Part shown: one piece after another, positions 36,101-42,195 of the stretch | How the letters are laid out: every line of letters starts with the position of its first letter | Position numbering within the stretch: the stretch's first letter is position 1 | NCBI GenBank assembly: GCA_040754335.1 | Contig: JBFMCV010000003.1 | Coordinates: forward strand, 1-47,355 | Direction of reading: 5' to 3' | DNA length: 47,355 nucleotides | Source: Thermodesulfobacteriota bacterium | Lineage (GTDB): Bacteria > Desulfobacterota_D > UBA1144 > Nemesobacterales > UBA2774 | Notes under the pieces: model-generated | The model's input: the letters and a program-made list of their open reading frames with translations, nothing else | What the model was told of the DNA's origin: nothing | The model's database searches: none | Made by a program: the position numbers and the translations under genes

Positions 36101-36563
36101 CGCCGAACGCGCGCCTGTAGCCCATCACGGCAGAAGACATGCAGAGGCGGGAATTCGAGTCGAGGTTGTTGACTTTGAGGAAACCCTTAGAGAGCTTGTT
36201 GACGACGTAATAGTCTTCCGTGAGAAGCTGGCCGGATATATAAAAAGCTATCGACTCCGGTCCGTAAGTATTAATGAGACTCTTGAATTTACCGGCGATC
36301 CTGTCGAGAGCTTTATCCCACGTAGTCGAAGTGAACGGGGAGAGCCTGGAGTCCCTGATTAAAGGGTGAGTGAGCCTGTCTTTCTTATGGATCGTGTGAT
36401 GGAGGTTGAGCCCCTTCGAGCAGAGCTTTCCCCTGTTCGAAGGATGGCCGGGATCGCCCCTAACGCCAAGGACTCTGCCTCCTCCCGTCTCCAGTATCAC
36501 GCCGCATCCCACGCCGCAGTAAGGACAAACGGTCCTGTGCTCGGTCTTCTGATTCAGCTGCAA
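33147..36563 (-). CDS. Assimilatory nitrate reductase fused to flavoprotein-like and BFD modules
   Basis: The 1138-residue protein begins with a Mo-bisMGD oxidoreductase (about 1-695) that has a [4Fe-4S] motif Cys13, 16, 20 and 48 (CPYCGVGCG...GKLC) and NasC/NarB-like sequence (GQANAMGGRETGGLANLLPGH). From about 700 to 1070 is a fold like the NirB/NasB NAD(P)H flavoprotein, but its cofactor motifs are altered: IGNDPSA (about 712), FAPGKR, IGSRPSA (about 823) and AIGKTAE (about 949). The end is a BFD-like [2Fe-2S] domain (CSCMC 1086-1090; CGTC 1120-1123). The start is TTG at 36563 with GGGGAG 7 bases upstream, 47 bases after the previous stop; the longer open frame overlaps that gene. It reduces nitrate to nitrite in the cytoplasm. 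Confidence 0.92.
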   Translation of the reverse strand: MQLNQKTEHRTVCPYCGVGCGVILETGGGRVLGVRGDPGHPSNRGKLCSKGLNLHHTIHKKDRLTHPLIRDSRLSPFTSTTWDKALDRIAGKFKSLINTYGPESIAFYISGQLLTEDYYVVNKLSKGFLKVNNLDSNSRLCMSSAVMGYRRAFGVDAPPCSYEDLKHTDCVFIIGSNMAYCHPVVFMQLAEEKEKKGSDLKIIVADPRKTPTAGIADIFIPLKPGTDVALLNSMIHVLIENGLVDHDYIDTHTEGFENLKDTVKEYPPEKVSEICGVSSSLITEAALAFGKASAAMSFWAMGLNQSSSGTDKNNALLNLSIVTGNIGKPGAGPFSLTGQANAMGGRETGGLANLLPGHRYMADEVHRKEIEERWGTDGLSPLKGLTAVEIYDGINEGRIKAVWIICTNPVVSLPNGSKVEDALRKAELVIVQDIFHPTDTSIFADILLPAAGFSEKEGTMTSQERRISHVSEAVDPPGEALPDWRIFTKFAHKMGFGAHFGYERAEDVFDEYKQLSRGRDVDITGVTYERLINTGPLQWPCPDETHPGTPRLYTDGKFHTDTGKAKILSVHYNPQEETADPEYPLVFTTGRVRDQWHTMTKTGKVESLTKNEPEPVLEINPVDAGKYGLREGDLTLVESRRGKATVRCKVTDKVREGTVFLPFHWGKLLANNGRANLLTLDAIDPYSQQPEFKACAVRVEKKSFDDKSRVLIIGNDPSALELAHKINDINPAIDITLLTTAENIPNGRIRVDGRLPNNVRTGEKMVELADGEALPYDKLVFAPGKRTYLPPVKGFSSECIRPIRDFEDAKRIIARELVLGRVVVIGSRPSAIETADLLKSRGAEEVYLIDPDNMLLDKYVDSAGSQFIFHKLTRRGINIILGAEIEEIIERDGIRKVVIGRGREIGADLIFIESVMRPDLDLPLKTGLLINKGIVAGEQLETNIPDIHAIGKTAEVKGVLTHDTDLLAMQADVLARHVSGDPTARYTESVDANRFHILGLDIISFGQFNADDEKSNVLTFLDKGQSIYKKIVVRGDRVVGGFYIGDTGGAEEVLALARSASDISKYRDTLISGNFKEKLPSGRVVCSCMCVTEDEITLAVKNGSSSIEALKERLKVAVTCGTCLEEVKEILRAVKPVH

Positions 36564-36610
36564 AATTCTGCTCCCCGTTTTATATTGGATTCGACAGCTT
36601 TCTTGCCCCC

Positions 36611-39600
36611 CTACGCGTCCACCTCCATATCTCCTCTGGGTTTCGCCATGCAGATGAGCGCCTCTCCCGACGCTATCTCTTCGGGTGTAATCCCCTCGAC
36701 ATTGCCCTGCTCGAACCTGCCCCTCACCCTGAGCTTGCAAGTCCCGCAGACACCCTGCTGGCAGCTGAACGGCAAGCTAAGGCCCTCGTCGAGCCCTTTT
36801 TGCAGTATCGTTTCGGTGCCTTTGACGGTGACGGTCTTCCCGCTCACCTTGAATTTCACGGAGTATTCTCCTTTTGCCAGGTCCTTCGATTGGACAGCCT
36901 CGTTCTCCGCGACTTTTTTCCGGGCTTCGATCGCCTCGGGCGAGTCGAGCATGCCCGCTATTATCTCGGCGAGGTTGTCGATTCCGATTCTGTACACGAA
37001 GTCGACGAAGGGCTCTCCGTCATGTCTCATCTCGATATAAGTCCTGAGGACAGTATCCACGGTATCGTTCACTTCATTGGCGGCTATATTTCTTCTCACC
37101 ACTTCTCCCACCCTGGCTGAGCCGTTCATGTGGCCGCCCAGGTATAGAAAATATTTTCCCGCGCTCCCCGAAAGTCCTATGTCCGCAACCTGGTGCTGCG
37201 CGCAGCTGTTCGGGCAGCCGGATATTTGTATGCGCAACTTACTGATCTGCTCGTCGTCTTTATAGTCTTTCCCGCCTATGTGTCTTATGAGCGAATCCGC
37301 GGTCCCCTGCGAGTTGGAAACACCCCAGACGCAGAAGGTCGTACCCGGGCAGGCCATCACGTCGAGCACGGAGCCCGAGCCCTTAGGAGCGAGCCCGATC
37401 GCGCCTAGCTCCGCGAGCAGCTTAGGGAGCTTTTCCTTTCTTACCCACTGGAGCTCGAAATTCTGCTGCATCGTGTTCTGGATTTTTCCGTCGGCGTAAT
37501 CGAGAGAGAGCCTCGCTATCGTTCTGGCCTGCGCCGCGGTGAGCTCTCCGAGCGGCACTCTCACGACCACCCTGTAATAGCCCTCCTGCTTCTGCGGGTA
37601 GATTCCCTCCTTATCGACGTCACCGTGTAAAGACTCATCGTTTTTAACTTCGACGCCGTGAAGCTGCGGGAATTTCGAGTAATAGATGCTCGAAAACTCT
37701 TCGCGAAATTTATCGAAGCCCCAGAGCTCGACGAGCTCTTTCAGGCGGGGGTTCCTGCTGTCGCTTATGTTCCCGTGTCTTGAATAGATTTCTATTATCG
37801 TCCTGAGCACCGGTACCGTCTGCTCAGGGGGAATGAAATCGATTAGCCGTTGAGATAGATGAGGCTTCGAGCCCAGGCTTCCTCCTACCCACACTTCGAA
37901 GCCGGGAATAACCGAGCCCTCGTGCTCGGCTTCGACGGCGACGTAACCTATATCGTTTACCATCGCGTGCGAGCGGTGTTTGGGACTGTTAGCGAAGTAG
38001 ACGTTCATCTTGCGGGGCAGCCTTTTATTTATCGAAAGCGAGTTCGTAACTATGTAGTCGTGAGCTACTTTCACCCAGGGCCTCACGTCCAGTATCTCGT
38101 CCCCACCTATACCGGCTTCCTCCGAGCACGTGACGTTCCTGATCGCGTGCCCGCACGCTGAGCGAGTGGAGAGTCCGACCTCTCTAAGCCGCTCGTCGAT
38201 CTCGCCGTCGTTTATGGTCGTCCAGTGGAGCTCCAGCGCCTGACGCGTCGTGATGTGCACCCAGCCTCCGTATTTCCCGGCGAGCTCCGCGACAGTCATG
38301 AGCTGGGGCGCTGTAACCTGTCCGCCGGGGACCCTGATGCGCCTCATGAAGTAGCCTTCCTGCTTCTGGCTGCAGTATCCGTGCGACTTAAGCCTAAGGA
38401 AATCGCTCGGGTCGATTGATGCGAAGCCCTCCTGCCTGTAACGCTCGAAATCGACTTCCATACCTTTCGATTTAATATCCGCCGGGTTGATTTTGCCGAG
38501 CCACGGGCTCTTGACCGTGCGGGGATGCAGGTCCTGAGAAGCGTAAATCGGGCTCTCAGGGGTAAGGGGAACGTCTTTGAGCGGAGGCTCATCGGCGGTA
38601 ATATCCTTCTCAGGAGTTTTCGCGGCGGAGTTGTCGGCAGCCGCACCCAGTAATAATTCATGCCTGTTCCCGTTCACACCGGTTCTATCAATTATCAATT
38701 TGAAAATCTTTCTGTAGTCTTTGATGTCTCCGAGGAATATTGCGCCTACGATGTGGTTGTCCCTGAAAACGAGCTTCTTGTATATGCCCCGCTCCGGGTC
38801 GGAATAGACGAGGTCTTCGCACCCCTCCCCGCCGTTGAAATTCCCGACCGAGACCAGGCTCACGCCGGCTACCTTGAGGACGGCGGATACGAGGGACCCC
38901 TCGTAGACGGACTCGCCGTTCCCGGCGATGGAATCGGCGGCGACGCGCGCCTGCTCGACAAGAGGGTCGAAGAGTCCGTAAACCATGCCCCGGTGCTCGA
39001 CGCATTCGCCGAGAGCGTAGATGTTTTCGTGGCTCGTCTGAAGGTAATCGTTGACGACTATCCCTTTCTTCACCAGGACCCCGGCTTTTTTCGCGAGCTC
39101 GACGTTGGGCCTTATGCCCGTACAGACAAGGACGAGGTCGGCGTCTAGTATTTCACCCGACGCCAGCCTGACCGCTTCCGCTCTCTCGTTACCGAGTATC
39201 TCCTCTGTGACTGCCTTCATCCTGAACTTAATCCCCATCCTCTCGATCAATCTTTCGAGCATGAGACCGGAATCGTAATCGAGCTGCTGCTCCATCAGGT
39301 GATCGACGAGGTGTATAACGGTCACGTCCATGCCGTTATCCTTAAGCGCCTTCGCGGCTTCGAGACCGAGGAGTCCCCCGCCTATCACGACCGCGTTCTT
39401 CTTGTATCTCGACACCTCGAGCATCGACCACACGTCGTCGATAGTCCGGTACGCGAATACGCCGCTCTTCTCGATCCCTTTTATAGGCGGGATGAAAGCA
39501 ACGCTCCCAGTTGCGATTACGAGCTTGTCGTAAGCTGACGAGAACCCTTTCTCGGAGCGGACTCTCCTACTCGCGGTATCTATCTCGGTCACGCGCGAGC

Positions 39601-39841
39601 CGGTGTAGAGCTTCACGCCGTTCTCCTCGAACCATTTCCTTTTTTTCAAATAGAGCTGGGCGAAGCTCTTCTTCCCCGACAGGACCTCGGACAGGAGAAT
39701 CCTGTTATAGCTGTGGTCGGGCTCCTCGCCGAAAACGACGAGCTCGATATTTTCGTTCTTTTTTCTGAGAATGTGCTCGACGGCGGACTGTCCCACCATC
39801 CCGTTCCCGATGACTACTACTCTCTCCTTCGATAAACTCAT
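36611..39841 (-). CDS. NirB-like flavoprotein / siroheme reductase / [2Fe-2S] ferredoxin fusion
   Basis: This 1076-residue protein combines (1) a NirB-type NAD(P)H flavoprotein head (about 1-400) with intact GNGMVG at 12-17, IATGS, GGGLLG near 155 and ALGECVE near 277; (2) a linker at about 405-455; (3) a nitrite/sulfite reductase hemoprotein (about 470-980) with siroheme-[4Fe-4S] cysteines in CPGTTFC (about 829) and SGCPNSC (about 875); and (4) a plant-type [2Fe-2S] ferredoxin at the C-terminus (CQQGVCGTC about 1020-1030 and LIC about 1063). The BFD domain usual in NirB is missing. It should carry electrons from NAD(P)H to siroheme in one chain, most likely for nitrite. It heads an operon with the nitrate reductase; a GGGAGAAG ribosome site precedes the ATG. 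Confidence 0.92.
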   Translation of the reverse strand: MSLSKERVVVIGNGMVGQSAVEHILRKKNENIELVVFGEEPDHSYNRILLSEVLSGKKSFAQLYLKKRKWFEENGVKLYTGSRVTEIDTASRRVRSEKGFSSAYDKLVIATGSVAFIPPIKGIEKSGVFAYRTIDDVWSMLEVSRYKKNAVVIGGGLLGLEAAKALKDNGMDVTVIHLVDHLMEQQLDYDSGLMLERLIERMGIKFRMKAVTEEILGNERAEAVRLASGEILDADLVLVCTGIRPNVELAKKAGVLVKKGIVVNDYLQTSHENIYALGECVEHRGMVYGLFDPLVEQARVAADSIAGNGESVYEGSLVSAVLKVAGVSLVSVGNFNGGEGCEDLVYSDPERGIYKKLVFRDNHIVGAIFLGDIKDYRKIFKLIIDRTGVNGNRHELLLGAAADNSAAKTPEKDITADEPPLKDVPLTPESPIYASQDLHPRTVKSPWLGKINPADIKSKGMEVDFERYRQEGFASIDPSDFLRLKSHGYCSQKQEGYFMRRIRVPGGQVTAPQLMTVAELAGKYGGWVHITTRQALELHWTTINDGEIDERLREVGLSTRSACGHAIRNVTCSEEAGIGGDEILDVRPWVKVAHDYIVTNSLSINKRLPRKMNVYFANSPKHRSHAMVNDIGYVAVEAEHEGSVIPGFEVWVGGSLGSKPHLSQRLIDFIPPEQTVPVLRTIIEIYSRHGNISDSRNPRLKELVELWGFDKFREEFSSIYYSKFPQLHGVEVKNDESLHGDVDKEGIYPQKQEGYYRVVVRVPLGELTAAQARTIARLSLDYADGKIQNTMQQNFELQWVRKEKLPKLLAELGAIGLAPKGSGSVLDVMACPGTTFCVWGVSNSQGTADSLIRHIGGKDYKDDEQISKLRIQISGCPNSCAQHQVADIGLSGSAGKYFLYLGGHMNGSARVGEVVRRNIAANEVNDTVDTVLRTYIEMRHDGEPFVDFVYRIGIDNLAEIIAGMLDSPEAIEARKKVAENEAVQSKDLAKGEYSVKFKVSGKTVTVKGTETILQKGLDEGLSLPFSCQQGVCGTCKLRVRGRFEQGNVEGITPEEIASGEALICMAKPRGDMEVDA

Positions 39842-39974
39842 ACTATCTTCTCCCGTTCATTAACAACGGAGCCCTGAACCCCGGCCGATATTGAGGGGCC
39901 CTGACTTATGGCATTAGTCTGTCAATGTATTGAGGATTCGCTAAAGCAGAGAAACTCATACGGTTATGTGAAGA

Positions 39975-39990
39975 TGCAACTTGTATGCCA
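39975..39990 (-). promoter_or_regulatory. Sigma-54 promoter of the nitrite/nitrate reductase operon
   Basis: Read on the minus strand: TGGCATACAAGTTGCA, GG-N10-GC spacing, one base different from the activator gene's promoter over 16 positions. Expected start near 39965. Confidence 0.85.
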
Positions 39991-40075
39991 TTTTTCTTCT
40001 GCAGTGCACAATGAAGAAAAAGCCTGATTTACGGTTGAGAGCAGGAAAGTAATTGAATATAAGATTTATGAAAGG

Positions 40076-40109
40076 TTACAAATTTGTAAGTTTGTCGACA
40101 AAATTGTTT
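40076..40109. promoter_or_regulatory. Paired palindromes, candidate enhancer sites
   Basis: TTACAAATTTGTAA (40076-40089) is a perfect 14-base palindrome. Twenty bases on, CGACAAAATTGTTT (40096-40109) keeps the core ACAA-N2-TTGT. They lie about 118 and 138 bp upstream of the predicted operon start. Core, pairing, 20-bp phase and distance match the sites at 28212-28245. Confidence 0.72.
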
Positions 40110-40245
40110 ACAAAATGACACTCCAAGGAATTACTTTTTAAGATAATCCCCCTTGGACAGGCTCAAGACCCCGCCGTACGGCCGAGGGACCTGAGCCCGG
40201 TTATTACCAGCTTCTTGTGATAGTCAGTGCGCACATGCAAAGAGG

Positions 40246-41685
40246 TCAGCTTTTGTCCGCACCGAAGTGCTCCGTCACATACCCCGTTCCCTTGAGCGCC
40301 GTAAATATCTCCTCGATCGACGTGAATTTGAGGCGCGGTCTGCCGCATTCACCGCCCCTTGCTATCTCAAGGCTGTCGATCTTGAGCCAGTCTTCATACG
40401 TTATATAGTGAGGCTGTCTTTCTCTAATTAATTCTTCCACGTGACCGTTGCCCGTACTATTCGGCTTGAGCGAGATTCCGTTCTTCACGTCCTCTATTAT
40501 GCATGCCGCCGTTTCGGCCGAATCCGTTTTATTCGTACCTATCACTCCCGATGCCCCCCGCTTTATCCATCCGGTCGCGTAGAGGCCAGGAATAGGAGCG
40601 TTGGTTCCGGGGTCTATAATCCTTCCCTTTTCATTGTGTATCGTTCCCCATTTATCGTTGAAAGGGATGCCGGGAAGGGGTACCCCCTGATAGCCGATCG
40701 ACCTGAAAACTAGGCCTGCGGGTATCTCTATGCGCTCGTCCGTCGATCTCGATTTTATGCTCCCGTCCTCAGACCTGTAGAGCTCGTTTTTCATGAGGCG
40801 GAGCGTGCCCGCCTTTCCCTCGCCATTGTCGACGATCTCGGCAGGGGAAAGGAGGAACCTCAGGTGGAGCCTCTTCCGTTTATCAGAAACGGAGTTGGCG
40901 GCGTATTCCCTTAGTATCTCAATTCTCCTCTCCACGGCCTCGTCGCCGCTAGCAGAGATTTCCTCGAGCGAAAGCTCGTCAGGCTCGACCTCGTCCGTGA
41001 GCGCGAGAGGGACTGCGTCTTCGAGCTCACCCAGCTCGCGGAGCTCGGGGTTCGTGAACGAGGCCTGTGCGGGACCTCGGCGGCCGATGATGTAAATGTC
41101 CCTGATTTTGCTATTGAGGAGAGTATTGAGGGCGTGCTCGGCGATGTCGGTCGCTCTGAGCTCTTTCTCCGAAAGGCAGAGTATCCTTGCGGCGTCGATC
41201 GCGACATTGCCTACTCCGATTATCACGGCGGTCTCGCAGGAGAGGTCGAATTCGAGGTCCCTGTAATCGGGATGACCGTTATACCAGGCGACGAATTCGG
41301 TCGCGGGGTGGCTCCCATTCAAATCTTCGCCAGGGATATTCATACGCCTGTCGGTCTGCGCGCCTGTCGCGAACACGACGACGTGATAATGATTTTTGAG
41401 GTCTTCCAAGTGTATGTGCTTGCCATATTCTACGAATCCCGTGAACCTGAACCGCGGGTCTTTAGCGATCTTGTCGTAGACCCTCGTCACGGATTTAATC
41501 TTCTGATGATCTGGAGCGACCCCGTTCCGCACAAGCCCGTGAGGCGTAGGGAGCCTGTCGTACATATCGATCTCAGCGTCTATTTCCTTGCTCTTTAACA
41601 GGTGGTCGGCAGCGTAAAAACCGGCAGGGCCCGAACCTATAACGGCCACCCTGATATGATTTGAGTTCGATTCGATATTGCTCAA
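40246..41685 (-). CDS. Ferredoxin-NADP reductase, FprA (adrenodoxin-reductase) type
   Basis: The 479-residue flavoprotein has the FAD motif VIGSGPAGFYAADHLL near the N-terminus, the NADPH site VIIGVGNVAIDAARILC near 155, and the family segments FRSIGYQG and GWIKRGASGVIGTNKTDS. FprA-type enzymes move electrons between NADPH and ferredoxins. In this cluster it can supply reduced ferredoxin to the NirA-Rieske enzyme, or to the attached ferredoxin domain of the NirB-like fusion. A C-terminal extension (about 425-479) follows the usual end. The start is TTG at 41685, 7 bases after a GGAGG ribosome site. It has its own sigma-54 promoter (41773-41788). Confidence 0.92.
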   Translation of the reverse strand: MSNIESNSNHIRVAVIGSGPAGFYAADHLLKSKEIDAEIDMYDRLPTPHGLVRNGVAPDHQKIKSVTRVYDKIAKDPRFRFTGFVEYGKHIHLEDLKNHYHVVVFATGAQTDRRMNIPGEDLNGSHPATEFVAWYNGHPDYRDLEFDLSCETAVIIGVGNVAIDAARILCLSEKELRATDIAEHALNTLLNSKIRDIYIIGRRGPAQASFTNPELRELGELEDAVPLALTDEVEPDELSLEEISASGDEAVERRIEILREYAANSVSDKRKRLHLRFLLSPAEIVDNGEGKAGTLRLMKNELYRSEDGSIKSRSTDERIEIPAGLVFRSIGYQGVPLPGIPFNDKWGTIHNEKGRIIDPGTNAPIPGLYATGWIKRGASGVIGTNKTDSAETAACIIEDVKNGISLKPNSTGNGHVEELIRERQPHYITYEDWLKIDSLEIARGGECGRPRLKFTSIEEIFTALKGTGYVTEHFGADKS

Positions 41686-41772
41686 TTTAAATCCTCCGCA
41701 TAGATGTGATTGATTTTGGATAGTCCCCCGGAATATACCTGGAGATAACTTCCGATATGAGCTTTTGTAGAG

Positions 41773-41788
41773 AGCAATTATCGTGCCA
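41773..41788 (-). promoter_or_regulatory. Sigma-54 promoter of the ferredoxin reductase gene
   Basis: Read on the minus strand: TGGCACGATAATTGCT, GG-N10-GC spacing. Expected start near 41763, giving a leader of about 78 bases. No ACAA-N2-TTGT palindromes are present upstream. Confidence 0.8.
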
Positions 41789-41916
41789 TATTAAGGTGAG
41801 ACCACCGACAGGCCCAACTTTCCTTTCAATAACTTCAGACCCATTTTGGAAAGTGCGGACTGGAGAGAACTTCCTGATAAAGAAAAACCAAATATTATGT
41901 AGTTAAGGAAATTCGG

Positions 41917-41974
41917 TGGCGGAGGGCGAGGGATTCGAACACCCAAGTCCTTGCTGACGCCGGTTTTCAAGACC
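41917..41974 (-). pseudogene. 3' remnant of a tRNA-Ser(TGA) gene, probable integration scar
   Basis: Read on the minus strand, the segment begins in the anticodon stem (GGTCTTGAAAACCGGC, anticodon TGA), continues through a serine-length variable arm, a T arm (GGGTGTTCGAATCCCTC, one mismatch in the stem), the acceptor 3' strand GCCCTCC, discriminator G and an encoded CCA. The upstream bases do not contain the matching acceptor GGAGGGC or a D arm, so the 5' half is missing. Homology stopping inside the anticodon stem is typical of attachment sites used by tyrosine integrases. No integrase is in the window. Confidence 0.8.
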
Positions 41975-42195
41975 TATTGAAGGTCCATTTTTAACTTTCC
42001 GGAATCGTTGAAGTATTTCTAATTCACATTCAATAAACGAATTTCAACTGTTCTATATGGTGGCAAGAATTATGGATGGTTATTTAAAAATGCTTAGAAA
42101 GGTGGGAGGGACCGGTCTATGTACGATTCATACCAATCCCGGGTGGGGAAATGATGGGTCGGCAATTAGCAAGTTCGGTAAAAACGCAATCATGC

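Larger units (their letters stand above)
39842..40245. promoter_or_regulatory. Control region of the nitrite/nitrate reductase operon
   Basis: No gene is seen. The 404 bp hold the sigma-54 promoter at 39975-39990, the paired palindromes at 40076-40109, and a predicted leader of about 123 bases with GC-rich complementary runs near 39880-39900. Near 40150-40190, GGCTCA and TGAGCC could pair weakly as a terminator for the ferredoxin reductase gene, but no U-run follows. Confidence 0.7.
41686..42195. other. Gap between nitrate island and polysaccharide genes
   Basis: The 510 bp hold a sigma-54 promoter facing the ferredoxin reductase gene (41773-41788) and the 3' remnant of a tRNA-Ser gene (41917-41974). 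From about 41975 to 42195 I see nothing recognisable. A 63-codon plus-strand frame at 42057-42248 overlaps the end of the next gene and has no support. None of the dispersed repeats occur here. Confidence 0.6.

Noticed and set aside
41917-42010. A complete tRNA-Ser gene
   Set aside because: The 3' half is convincing, but the bases upstream lack the acceptor 5' strand, D arm and 5' anticodon stem, and the T stem has a mismatch. It is a fragment.
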